64,000 bases of DNA. It comes from Escallonia rubra. Its lineage: Eukaryota > Streptophyta > Magnoliopsida > Escalloniales > Escalloniaceae. Where the stretch lies: NCBI GenBank assembly GCA_033065855.1, contig JAVXUO010001881.1, forward strand, positions 1 through 64,000, in the 5' to 3' direction. Under the pieces are notes generated by a model. That model had not been told where the DNA came from. It did no database searches and saw only the letters and a list, made by a program, of their open reading frames with translations. Each line of letters opens with the position of its first letter. Position 1 is the first letter of the stretch. Below are positions 1-9,261 of this stretch, one piece after another. Both the position numbers and the translations under genes were made by a program.

Positions 1-1
1 G

Positions 2-1475
2 AATTTTGTGCGGCAAGCATCGGGACAGTCTTCGGTCGACAGCCCGGGAATGGGTTATACGAGCGCCAGCCCGTATAACGTTGATCCCTCCGGGCAAGCT
101 TCAGGGGTGAGCCAGGGAGTTGGTGGTCCATCTGTACCGGGGATGGGACATGCTCAAGCGTCGTGGGCCGATTACAGCGGCCCGACCTTCGATTTGTTCC
201 CGGAACCCCAACCCCTCTCTCAGAGTCAAGTCACGCAAGAGTGGCAATACGGTTTTAACGAGGCACTGCCCATTGTCCCGTGGGCGGGACCGATTGGCGG
301 CACCGAAGGGCAATATCAGCGGGAGGAAGAAATGGCCGGCGAGCAATATCAGCCGGCAGGGGCCCCCGAAGGCGATTATCAGCCGGCCGGGGCCCCCGAA
401 GGCGACTATCAGCCGGCCGATCCGTTGGTTGGAGGCCAATTTCTTCCGTTGCTCTTGCCCCCCGGCGGAGGGCAAGAGCAACCGGTCGACCCCCGAGGGC
501 AATATCCGAAAGGGCATCCAGCCAGGCCCCTGAAGCCGCATAAACACCACCTAATCCATCACCGTTATTTTAGCGGCCCCCCCCAGACGAAGAGTCGTAT
601 GCCGTGAAAAACCCGCAAGGCTTGGATTACAGTGTCTCGTGGAAAGAACTGTCCACGCTGGCGCCGGGGATGTGGTTAGACAACTTCGTCATCTCGCACT
701 ACGTGCAAATTCTGCGGCAAAGGAGTCGGGAGCAGCCTAACTACGGTCCGCGCATTTTTATTCTCGACGCTTACTTTCACAATATGCTAGTACAAGACTT
801 TAACGAGTGGGACAAGGCGAGGAAGCAGGCGAGAAAGGCGAAGGCCGAGATGAAGTGGAGACCGTCCGCTAACCTACTCGCATATCTTGGTCGGCCGAGT
901 CCAGAGCGCGCAAGTGTGGCGGATGTGTTTCTAATCCCAGCTATAGTGAATGCCCACTGGTTCTTGATTTGCTATGAACCGGTAACGAATACCGTATCAG
1001 TCCTTGACAGTCTCTACGATGATACGGACGCGATTGGTGTGATTGAGATGTACGTAGGCTTAGGGATGTTGAATCCAATGGTAAGAGCCTGTTTACTTCT
1101 TATTGTAACTTGCATAATGTAGAACTGATTAATCGTATTATGTTTGCTATGTTTAATGTTTAATGCTTATCCTCTTACTCGCAGAATCTATTTGCTGCCA
1201 TGGTCAATAGAGAGCGTTCTCGAGAGAGCCGAGGGAGGGCAGCGGGCGATAGGGAGGTTGTTTTCCGATTGAAGAGGACTAGGCCCAAGCAACTTAATAC
1301 CTCGGACTGCGGCGTCTACCTCTGCATGTACATGGATTACATCTGTCGGTCGGAGAGCCTCAAGAAGACCGTCTGGACCCAAGACTGCATAGACTGCTTT
1401 AGGTATAGGATGGCTTGGCAAATTATCAATGGCCGGCCTAGACCTATTAGATATATTGTAAATCCCTGTAATTGA
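2..1475 (+). pseudogene. Ulp1-type (C48) cysteine protease carried by a Mutator-like element, copy 1
   Basis: This gene encodes a SUMO-protease-like (Ulp1, peptidase C48) domain. The N-terminal part (2-607) is open to the window edge, so the true start lies outside. It is Gly/Pro/Gln-rich and contains short repeats of the type YQPAGAPEGD. The protease core is split by a GT-AG intron at 1081-1184. Visible catalytic residues are His in AHWFL (codon 955), Asp in VLDS (codon 1006), and Gln and Cys in QLNTSDCGVYLC (Cys codon 1308). That is the Ulp1 order and spacing. The N-terminal frame and the core frame are offset by one base at an eight-C run (577-584). The inverted copy at 12673-13648 has twelve Cs and stays in frame, so this copy carries a frameshift or an indel artefact there. 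Ulp1 genes are known cargo of some plant Mutator-like elements, which fits the nearby transposase. Confidence 0.85.
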
Positions 1476-1690
1476 CAATGTTTGCGTATAATAACGTCCG
1501 CTATATTGACTTGGCTATTTGTCCTTAAACTTCTTGAATCTTATCGTTTGAATGCGATTGACGATTTCATCTGTGTTGACTGAGATGTGATCGTTGTTGA
1601 ATGCGATTGATTTGATTCAGTGATATCGTTGTGTTGTTCAGCTGAGTGTTTTATTTGTTCTGTGTGATTTGCTTTCAGCAGGGGAGACTA

Positions 1691-2077
1691 GATAGGACCC
1701 AAAAAAAAAACTAAGTGTTGGGGGAGGCCACATTCTGCTTGGCTGTCCGCGATATAGTTTCGCGGACGTAGATAGGACCCCAAAAAAACTAAGTGTTGGG
1801 GGAGGCCACATTCTGCTTGGCTGTCCGCGATATAGTTTCGCGGACGTAGATAGGACCCCAAAAAAAACTAAGTGTTGGGGGAGGCCACATTCTGCTTGGC
1901 TGTCCGCGATATAGTTTCGCGGACGTAGATAGGACCCCAAAAAAAAACTAAGTGTTGGGGGAGGCCACATTCTGCTTGGCTGTCCGCGATATAGTTTCGC
2001 GGACGTAGATAGGACCCCAAAAAAAAAGGCCACATTTCTGCTTGGCTGTCCGCGATATAGTATCGCGGACATAGATA
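1691..2077. repeat. Tandem array of about 80-bp units, each with a perfect palindrome
   Basis: Five units start near 1691, 1771, 1849, 1928 and 2008, spaced 78-80 bp. Each holds an A-run, the phrase GGGGGAGGCCACATTCTGC, and the hairpin GTCCGCGATATAGTTTCGCGGAC. The last unit is shortened. Related palindromes recur at 3829-3921, across 5071-5449 and at 8721-8861, so this belongs to one element-wide repeat system. I infer transposase-binding or subterminal sites. No gene is present. Confidence 0.9.
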
Positions 2078-2446
2078 TGTAATTTTTTTGGTCACTTTTT
2101 TTTTGCTCATTGCACCTTAGGCACGCTATATAGCCAATTTCTATGAATTTCGGCGAAAAACGAGACAATTTATTTTTTTGGTTTTCCTACGAAGGGCCTA
2201 TTCGCGCACACTTTAGCGCCAAATTTATAGCTTGCGAAAAATGTTGTAATTTTTTATGTCACTTTTTTTTTCTCATTGCACCTTAGGCATGCTAGTTACC
2301 CCATTATAGTATGACGGATGTAGTTAGAAACATATATTCCCAACATTTTACATGCTTCAAAAGACGGGATACACCAATTAGAATGACATGTGGATGAGTG
2401 CCGGTTGGAATGAAATCCTAGCATGCAGTAGAAAGAGATATATATA
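2078..2446. repeat. Gene-free spacer with a direct repeat of about 40 bp
   Basis: The segment near 2087-2125 and the segment near 2255-2292 share a T-run followed by CTCATTGCACCTTAGGCA, spaced about 168 bp apart. Only the 3' flank of the minus-strand small gene follows. No coding potential is visible. Confidence 0.6.
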
Positions 2447-2881
2447 TCACTCTTCATTTGACATATACTCATCAGATAAGTACTGATCATTGGTTAAAAT
2501 ATTGTTTCTCTCGTTTGATGTGAGCTGCCTCCCACTAGCCTCGGCCATTTCTTCCGCAAGTTGAAGCATATAAAATCGTTTTCTACGCAGCAACATCCGG
2601 TTATTCTCCATACGAATTTGGCGCACAGCTTTCTTACACTGCTTAACATTACGCCGCGACATAGTAAGTGAACGACGTTGCGGCACAGGTGCACTCAGCG
2701 TGGTGAGATCTTGGTGTAGCGCTTCTGATTCCTTAACTCGATATGCCCATTCTCTCCGTAAACCGCAATAATACTCTCTGGGATCCGTGTACTTCACTTC
2801 TTTGTAGTCGTCGTTCCTTTCACACAACAACCACACAGTCTCACGTCCCCGCAGACTAGAACTCCCAGGAACTCCTGCCAT
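2447..2881 (-). CDS. Unknown 144-aa protein, paralogue of the divergent neighbour (ENNRM family)
   Basis: This is an intact ORF with an ATG at 2881 and no recognised domain. It is charged, with a predicted helical Arg/Lys-rich middle and an acidic tail. It aligns along most of its length with the protein at 3269-3700. Shared features are an LRxEWxYR block, a Pro-Arg-rich block, an IRxENNRM block followed by basic residues, and an acidic C-terminus. The two genes are head to head across 387 bp, inside the Mutator-like element between palindrome arrays. A TATA-like sequence on the minus strand lies at about 2922-2932. The preserved frame in both diverged copies suggests selection, but this is inference. 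Function is unknown. A small DNA-binding or accessory protein of the element is one possibility. Confidence 0.65.
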   Translation of the reverse strand: MAGVPGSSSLRGRETVWLLCERNDDYKEVKYTDPREYYCGLRREWAYRVKESEALHQDLTTLSAPVPQRRSLTMSRRNVKQCKKAVRQIRMENNRMLLRRKRFYMLQLAEEMAEASGRQLTSNERNNILTNDQYLSDEYMSNEE

Positions 2882-3268
2882 TTAACTTTGTTTTGGTTCT
2901 AAAGCGATGAGCATGGCTATCATATATAAATAAGCCCACACACCCATACACAATATATTGGTGTGATAGCTACACAATAGTCTGTCTATCTCTTGTGACA
3001 AGACAAGTCGCTGGACATTGAAGATGACAATAGTTGGAGACAACAGCATGCCCGTGTCATAAAGTTGACAAGTCTTTGGTGACAAGACAATTCTCTTTGG
3101 TGACAAGACAAGTCTCTAGTCTATTGCCAACGTTGGGTCACATCTCATAAAGTTGAAACTGTAGCTCTTTCATAAAGTGGTCCCGTTTCAAAGTATATAT
3201 AAGTACATGCATTGCTCATTGCAAGGGGCATAGAGTGATATACTCCCAATTTCATAACAACTCTGGAA
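2882..3268. promoter_or_regulatory. Shared divergent promoter region with repeated TGACAAGACAAGTC motifs
   Basis: This 387-bp interval separates two divergent paralogous genes. It holds three copies of a 14-base motif TGACAAGACAAGTC or close variants at about 2996, 3080 and 3101, and a half copy near 3066. Plausible TATA boxes are TATATATAAG at 3194-3203 for the plus gene and a minus-strand box at about 2922-2932. The related phrases CATAAAGTTGA and CATAAAGTGG recur at about 3059-3185. Bidirectional promoter function is inferred from layout. Confidence 0.5.
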
Positions 3269-3700
3269 ATGTCATATACTCCACGAGATATTTTTGAAGC
3301 AATGGGTCGTTACTGGGCGGGCGAAGATGAATTTTACTATTCTTTGCGTCCAAGTTTGCGTTACTCATCAAGCTATGTGAATACATTACGTGCAGAATGG
3401 TCTTATCGGATGAATGAACACGAGGTCCTAGTAGCTGATTCACGGAGCATGAATATACCCATACCTCGACAAAAGGCAATCAACATGCCTCGAATTACGC
3501 ACATGGAGCTTGAAAGGGCACTTCATCGAATACGCGAGGAAAATAATAGAATGCGAGTTCGTCAAAGTAGGCATAACTTACGTCGTATGGCACGTGATGC
3601 ACATGAAGATGGCAACAACAGTGAAGCACAAGTATACTGGAACATGAGCTTCGAAGAAGGAAATGTTTCCGATGCTCCAGTTTCAGATGAAGATGCCTGA
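3269..3700 (+). CDS. Unknown 143-aa protein, paralogue of the divergent neighbour (ENNRM family)
   Basis: This is an intact ORF from ATG 3269, about 67 bp downstream of a TATATATAAG box. The N-terminus is Tyr/Asp-rich. It is followed by LRAEWSYR, a basic predicted helix with IREENNRMRVRQ, and a very acidic C-terminal tail. It is clearly homologous to the minus-strand protein at 2447-2881 but well diverged, so the duplication is old. I recognise no known family. The mixed basic helix and acidic tail would suit a nucleic-acid-binding or adaptor protein, but nothing in the sequence proves it. Its position inside the transposon, beside a 100-bp-arm hairpin, makes it a candidate element-encoded accessory gene. 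Confidence 0.65.
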   Translation: MSYTPRDIFEAMGRYWAGEDEFYYSLRPSLRYSSSYVNTLRAEWSYRMNEHEVLVADSRSMNIPIPRQKAINMPRITHMELERALHRIREENNRMRVRQSRHNLRRMARDAHEDGNNSEAQVYWNMSFEEGNVSDAPVSDEDA

Positions 3701-3712
3701 AGATCGAGTTCT

Positions 3713-4100
3713 ATAGCGGACATAAGGGCCTCCGCTTAGGCTGGGGTTCGGGAAGGTCGGAACTAAGTGTCTGGTCCGTGCCAACCATTTTCTGGTCCAA
3801 GTTGCAGACAACCATTTTTCTCTCCTAGGTCCGCTATACTATATAGCGGACATCCCCGCAGAGGCAAAGTCTCGAACAATTGATTGTCCCTATGAGATGT
3901 CCGCTATATAGTATAGCGGACAGTTCCGCAGAGGGTAAATCGGTGGTTCTACGCCCGCACAATACAGTACGAAGCTTACGTCATAGTGGTGCAGCAGATC
4001 GTTGTCTGCAACTTGGACCAGAAAATGGTTGGCACGAACCAGACACTTAGTTCCGACCTTCCCGAACCCCGGCCTAAGCGGAGGCCCTTATGTCCGCTAT
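3713..4100. repeat. Long hairpin: 100-bp inverted repeat enclosing two more palindromes
   Basis: The left arm (3713-3812) and right arm (4001-4100) are reverse complements with about two mismatches. The arm tips carry the same ATAGCGGACA motif as the palindrome arrays. The loop contains two further palindromes, at about 3829-3851 and 3899-3921, each followed by CCGCAGAGG. It could be an inserted miniature element with long terminal inverted repeats or a structural part of the host element. There is no ORF. Confidence 0.9.
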
Positions 4101-4440
4101 TTAGTAGAGCTAGAAGTTGTAGCGTTCTGCAGTTTTAATAAATTGGCTTGTTTTAGTCGCATTGTAGCATAATGCTGTTTTAATAAATTGGCGCCCCGAA
4201 GACGAGCAGATGGCGTCAAAATCAACAACCTCAATATCGATAAACAATAAAGAACGTATGATTCACAATCAACGATCTCAATATACCGACGGAATCTCAA
4301 ACGACACAATTAACGTACGATTCACAATCAACGATCTCAATATATCGAGGGAATCTCAAACGACACAATTGAGCACAATTAAGCGAGGAAAAATTTCGAG
4401 GTGATTCAACAACAACATAAATAATTTTATTAATAATAAA
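4101..4440. repeat. Gene-free spacer with a 60-bp tandem duplication
   Basis: A 60-bp unit containing GATTCACAATCAACGATCTC and ending in TCAAACGACACAATT is present twice in tandem, at about 4251-4310 and 4311-4371. A shorter duplication of GTTTTAATAAATTGGC occurs at about 4130-4195. This is the 3' flank of the B3 gene. Nothing coding is seen. Confidence 0.7.
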
Positions 4441-4909
4441 TTAGGGTTCACATTGGGGGAAAGAAATTTTTTCACAAGTGCTCCGATCAAATATTACAAC
4501 TTGAAAATCCCACCACCCAAGGTGTTCAAACACTACAAAGTCCCCGAGTTCGAGGCCATGCTGGCGCACGAAGACGTTCCAACCCTCTGCGAATTGCTTT
4601 TTTTGGGGTCGGCCGGGCTTCAGCTTGATTTCAACCTGCCATGCCCCCTTGCGGCTATATAATCTTGCACTGTCATGAATTGTTGTAAATTGATTGGTCA
4701 AGGCTTCCGGTATGTCCTAACAAACACAACACAAAAAATACGTTAGTTTTTAACCAAAACATCAAACCTTTAAAACACGAAAATACAGAGAAATAGGGAT
4801 GGCCTACAAGTTCATTCTCAAACCCCGGCATCATGACTTTGAAAAAGTGTTTGCCTGCCAGGTGCAAGTTGCCAATAAAATCGTTGGTGGTCTCCGATCC
4901 AGAAGCCAT
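4441..4909 (-). CDS. Small B3-domain protein, two exons, inside the Mutator-like element
   Basis: Exon 1 is 4808-4909 (ATG at 4909, 34 codons) and exon 2 is 4441-4716. The intron at 4717-4807 is 91 bp with GT-AG ends and joins the exons in phase 0, giving about 125 residues. The protein is essentially one plant B3 DNA-binding domain. It begins with FFKVMMPGF, continues through an IPEAL-type segment and a WQVEIK strand, and ends with FAEGWNVFVRQH, LELGDFVVFEH and FQVVIFDRSTCEK. That pattern is typical of the REM/VRN1-like B3 subgroup. No second domain is present. An intact frame and intron between two palindrome arrays suggest a captured or resident transposon gene. B3 domains bind DNA, so a regulatory role is plausible but unproven. 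Confidence 0.85.
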
Positions 4910-5070
4910 CGAGGTCGGCGTTGAGGGGATGACGGTTTAACGCCGGAGATGTGGGTGCCGGAGACAGAGTAGTGGCAGTAGATGTTCGAGACAGAGAGAG
5001 GTGCCCTCAGATAGGACTGATAACAGCTGATTTAGCGATATGATTAATATATATAGTAGGATAGAGTTAT
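4910..5070. promoter_or_regulatory. Upstream region of the B3 gene
   Basis: This short GC-mixed segment is probably the 5' leader and promoter of the minus-strand B3 gene. A TATATATA-type stretch lies at about 5047-5056 (ATTAATATATATAGTAGG). No other feature is seen. Confidence 0.35.
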
Positions 5071-5449
5071 CCACCACTTTATATAGCGGACACCAAAAGT
5101 TTTTCTTCGATGACGGCCGCTATATTGTATAGCGGACGTAAATGAAGCCCAAAAGTTTTTTTCGATGACGTCCGCTATATTGTATAGCAGACGTAAATGA
5201 AGACCAAAAGTTTTGGGGGAGGCCACATTCTGCTTGGCTGTCCGCGATATAGTTTCGCGGACGTAAATGAAGACCAAAAGTTTTTTTCGATGACGTCCGC
5301 TATATTGTATAGCGGACGTAAATGAAGACCAAAAGTTTTACTGCTCATGAGGTCCGCTATATTGTATAGCGGACGTAAAAGCAGTCCGAACGAAAAAGCA
5401 GGCCAAAAGTTTTACTGCGACGACGTCCGCTATATTTTATAGCGGACGG
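5071..5449. repeat. Second palindrome array, about 60-bp units
   Basis: At least five units carry GTCCGCTATATTGTATAGCGGAC-type palindromes followed by GTAAATGAAGACCAAAAGTTTT. One unit (about 5208-5272) is of the 1691-2077 type, with AGGCCACATTCTGCTTGG and the CGCGATATAG palindrome. The two arrays therefore share origin and have exchanged units. The array sits directly upstream of the B3 gene and downstream of the transposase. Confidence 0.85.
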
Positions 5450-5599
5450 GGCTTACAAAAATAAAAAATAACTTAAAAATAAAAGACTATATTTAATTCG
5501 ATGGCCTCTCATTCTCTCCATTTTTTAATATTTCCAGCATTCGGAGGAAAAATTATCCCTCCGAAAATTATTACAAATGTCATAACGTTGTACAAAAAA

Positions 5600-7896
5600 T
5601 TAAAGGTCCACTGCAGCTTGTTCGTCCTCGTCTTCGGCGTCACCTTCTTCCCCGTCTTGCAAACCCCCCGAACTTATCCCCAGTGCCTTGTAATGGTTCC
5701 GCTTGTCGTGGTCGGTCATTTTGTTGCACAATGCACACCTTCGCAGCTTTTTAGGTTGAGTTGCCGTTTCAATAGAGCTTTTCATCCGCGTAGATCTCTT
5801 GCGGCCTTTCGTTTGCGATATAATTGGATCCAACAAACAAATATCATTGTCGTCTTCCTCCCCCGGCTCGTCATCTTCTGATACCCCGTCGTAGGCTCGG
5901 TGTCAATCGCATTGGTGACAGAAGCTGCTTCCAACTGGTCGACGATGGGCTCTTGCTGCTGAGCTACCTCGAGGAGATGTTTATAACCGACCATTGAAGC
6001 AGCAGCCTTTACGGACAAACGGGTGAAACTCGTCACCAGATGATTATACCGCAACGTCTCCGATTCTTCAAAGTCAGTATACGGGTGCTCCGGAAAAGCA
6101 ATGGTACCGTGCAACCTGTTTGCACCTTTCGTCCACCGTGGCAAGACGTATTTATCGGGGATTGTCCTGATATTCTTCTGGGTGAAAAAGCGCAGAATGT
6201 GTCTACACAGGATGCCATGGAACTCAAACTTCTTGCAAACACATGTCACCGAGTCCGTCAATGTGTCGTGGCTCACCGTATACATTCTGCGCAGCTTCTC
6301 AGGAACGAGGTCATTCACGAGCGAATAAACCTTGTACTCACGCGTAGACTTCTCTGCCACCTTGTTTATACAGTACCGTCCCGATTTCTGCAGCTCTACT
6401 TGGTATAGCAAGAAGATCTCCTTCGTATAGACTTTGGCACCGTTCAGCTCCAGCGGGGTCTCAAGCAACCTTCTCCTCTGTTTGTACGTGGTTGCAAAGT
6501 CTGCAGCCCTTTCTTTCACGAACAACGACGCAACCGCTTTCTGTGCGGATGTGACGAAACTCTTCAAATTGGTAGCTGTACCCACGTAACTATCGAAAGT
6601 GGCATTCATAGATTCACTCCTGCCCGTCGTTTTCATGCCCGCAGAAAAATGCCTCCTCGTGTAAACGCCAATCCATTGCTCTTTGAGCTCGTACAAGTGC
6701 TGGAGCCACCCGTTGTCTTGCAATGAGTAATCCTGAACAAGCTTTTCCCACCTCTCCTCAAATTCCTCAATAGTTAACGACTTGCTAACGCACGTGTCAA
6801 AATCCTGTTTAAAGTCTGGAAACTTTGCGTACACGTGATGCAAACGTTCGGGGTATTTGTTGCTTATGTGCCAAGTGCACAAGTTGTGTCGAGTATCTGG
6901 GAAGACGGTGGCAATAGCCTTCTTCATTGCCAAATCTTGATCGGTGATGATAACGTTGGGTGCTTTGAAGTTCATGGCTTCCAGCCACGCCCTAAACAAC
7001 CATTCAAAAGAACTCTCGCTCTCGTCCCGTAACAAGGCGAACCCGAACAGGATGGAGTGATAATGATGATTGACCCCCGTGAAAGGGGCAAACGGCATCG
7101 AGTACTTGTTGGTACGGTATGTGGTGTCGAAAGTCACGACATCCCCAAAATGCTTATAAGCAAGCCTGGAACGACCGTCGACCCAAAAAATTGTGCTAAC
7201 TCGATGCTCGTCGTCAAGTTTATAATCGAAGGTAAACTGCGGGTCCTCCATCTGCATCCGCTTCAATAGGCTCATTGTGGCTTGAGCATCATTGAGGTCA
7301 TACGCGGCTCGTCTATGGGTTCGGACCGCGTTGCGAACGTCTGTCGTGTTAAAGTTTAAATTTTGAATTCCCCCGGCCTGTTCAGCAAGAACATTAATCA
7401 TGTCGGTAGGTCCTAGACGCGCATCGCTCATTGTGTGAATGAGGCTCCTCGCGACCTTTCCCATCTTCTTGTGTTGATGCATCTGACTCACCTTAGAAGG
7501 GGTTACTAACGGGTGATTGTGTGCCAGTTCCAGGCTGCTAATAAGCCAATGATCTTGCTTGGGTTTATAGCTTACGAACATCTTGACCTGGCAATTCGTT
7601 CGCGCAAAGAAGTCCCGTCTTCTGCGCGAATAGCCTATTTCGTCATCACTGTCCTCGTTGCCTACACGCGTCTCATTTTGCACTGGGTTTCTGCCCCTAT
7701 GACACTCGTATAAGCGAGAGCATATCTTTCTCGTTATGTTGCTCGTTCTTGAAGTCTTTATTCTAATGCCAAATCCAACCCTCAATGAATACGCTCGGAA
7801 ACATTCTCCAGCTTCCTCCAATGTTTGAAAGGTTCGTCCTAGATACGGATCACTAGCATCTACGGGGGTGTTGGAGCTCGACACGAAATCAGACAT
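5600..7896 (-). pseudogene. FAR1-type Mutator-like (MULE) transposase with C-terminal frameshift
   Basis: The main frame, 5782-7896, encodes 704 residues from ATG 7896. Residues about 29-130 form a FAR1 zinc-binding DNA-binding domain (Cys in YECHRG and TNCQVK, then HNHPL). Residues about 250-345 hold the MULE catalytic core with Asp257 in FDTTY and Asp319 in ITDQD. Glu428 in GRSESMN is the likely third acidic residue. A SWIM zinc finger (CxC...CxH) spans about 552-566. Near residue 668 (about 5895) the frame breaks. The continuing acidic stretch and a Cys-rich knuckle-like tail (CALCNK) lie in another frame ending at 5600. The shift may be a one-base indel or an unrecognised intron. The minus-strand leader appears spliced, with donor GTAAG near 8333 and acceptor near 7913. 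The protein would cut and paste the element. The core looks potentially active. Confidence 0.9.
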
Positions 7897-8700
7897 TGTG
7901 AAACAGCTCCCTATATGTAGAAATATAGACTACGCTGAACAATCAAATGACATTTTCAACTGAAAATATTACCTTAAAATTATCGTGACGAATAGATAAA
8001 TTTAAGATGACAAATATACCATATACATAATCAGTCTCCCATTTTGCTAATTATAGATTTATTGAACATAACAAATTACAATTACTAAGAGCGTTAGACA
8101 AATTCATCATGCCAAAATACAACAAACGTATCTCAAAAAATTCGAATTTAAATAGAACATCATCAGAAATTTATATTTTTTTGCCCAAAATCAAAATTAA
8201 CTACAACAAACTTCTTTAAAATTAACAAATTAATTTCTAGAACATCATCAGAAATTTATATTTTTTTGCCCAAAATAAAAAATATACTTTATCAGTCAAT
8301 CCACCCAGAAAATATCTGAGATGAGAAACTTACCTTGCTTGAGTGAAGAAGATTGAAGCAAGTTTTCCGGTAACGAGAAGCTTGAGGGGAGCCGGAAATG
8401 GAAAGCCAGGTGAATCCGAAGGAGAAGAAAATTTTGCGGGAAGAGCTTGAGAATTTTGCAGGAAGAGCGGGATGAGCTTGAGAATTCAGGAAGGAGAGCT
8501 GAGAAGAACCGAAAATTTTGCGGGAAGAGCTTGAGAATTTTGCAGGAAGAGCGGGATGAGCTTGAGAATTCAGGAAAGAGAGCTGAGAAGAACCTCGGGG
8601 GTATACGGGAAGCACCTGTCCGCGCTCCTGTATAGCGGTTACCTTTTTTGCTTTCTCGCGTCAGGCAGGGGTCAGAGTCAGGCAGGGGTGTAAGGCCCTG
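7897..8700 (-). promoter_or_regulatory. Transposase 5' leader with intron and internal duplications
   Basis: On the minus strand a leader exon ends at a GTAAG donor near 8333, and a probable acceptor lies near 7913, just before the transposase ATG. Within the inferred intron a 40-bp phrase AACATCATCAGAAATTTATA is directly repeated at about 8156 and 8241. Upstream, a unit containing GAGAATTTTGCAGGAAGAGC and GGGATGAGCTTGAGAATTCA is tandemly duplicated at about 8438-8590. Open frames here are products of the repeats and are not called. Confidence 0.55.
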
Positions 8701-8948
8701 ACATGTGTCAGCCTAGGGGACGTCCGCTATACAGTATGGCGGACGACTTTTTGCTGTCTCCCATCAGGACATTAATGCCCTCCGCGCTACTGTGTAGCGG
8801 ACACGCGCGGAGGGGCAATTTGGTAAAAAAACCCGTCCGCCATACAGTATGGCGGACGTCTGACAGGTTTTGAAAAAGGCGCGATCTGGACCGTCTATCT
8901 TTCGGGATGGTCGGTCAGATCGCGTTTGCAACTTCTCCTATTTTGCCC
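8701..8948. mobile_element. Probable right terminal region of the large Mutator-like element
   Basis: Palindromes of the GTCCGCTATACAGTATGGCGGAC type occur at about 8721-8743 and 8838-8861, with a degenerate one between them. The following sequence contains GATCTGGACCGTCTATC and GGTCAGATCGCG. It ends near CCTATTTTGCCC (8948), which reads outward as GGGCAAAATAGG, a plausible Mutator-type terminus. The partner end is outside the window, so the target duplication (candidate ACGCTCTCA) cannot be verified. Confidence 0.45.
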
Positions 8949-8968
8949 ACGCTCTCAACGGATCAGCT

Positions 8969-8970
<2 letters not shown>

Positions 8971-9003
<33 letters not shown>
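8971..9003. repeat. AT dinucleotide microsatellite
   Basis: This is an uninterrupted run of about sixteen AT units between the Mutator-like element and the LINE. Confidence 0.98.
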
Positions 9004-9006
<3 letters not shown>

Positions 9007-9261
9007 TCAAAATCTGCTGTCCTTCCTAGATGATGTTCTTCTTCACCTAACCGAACATGAATCTCCCTACAATTCCTCGATCGGAATGTATATGAGGCCC
9101 ACCTAAGGACCTCTATGCGGCTGAGTTTCTTGGAAAACAATGGTATAGAACACATGAGGTGATTTCATCCAGTGAGAAGGCTCCAAAAGCAATCAAAGTT
9201 ACTCTCGGATCCTTACGTGCTATGGATGTTAGCGATATCTGACCGGAGAATATCTCGAATA

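Noticed and set aside
101..550. Minus-strand ORF of 149 codons opposite the Ulp1 N-terminal region
   Set aside because: It is a shadow of the Gly/Pro-rich coding strand, and the inverted copy does not conserve it.
1638..2168. Minus-strand ORF of 176 codons with repeated peptide units
   Set aside because: It is created entirely by the 80-bp palindrome array. Its repeats are those of the DNA.
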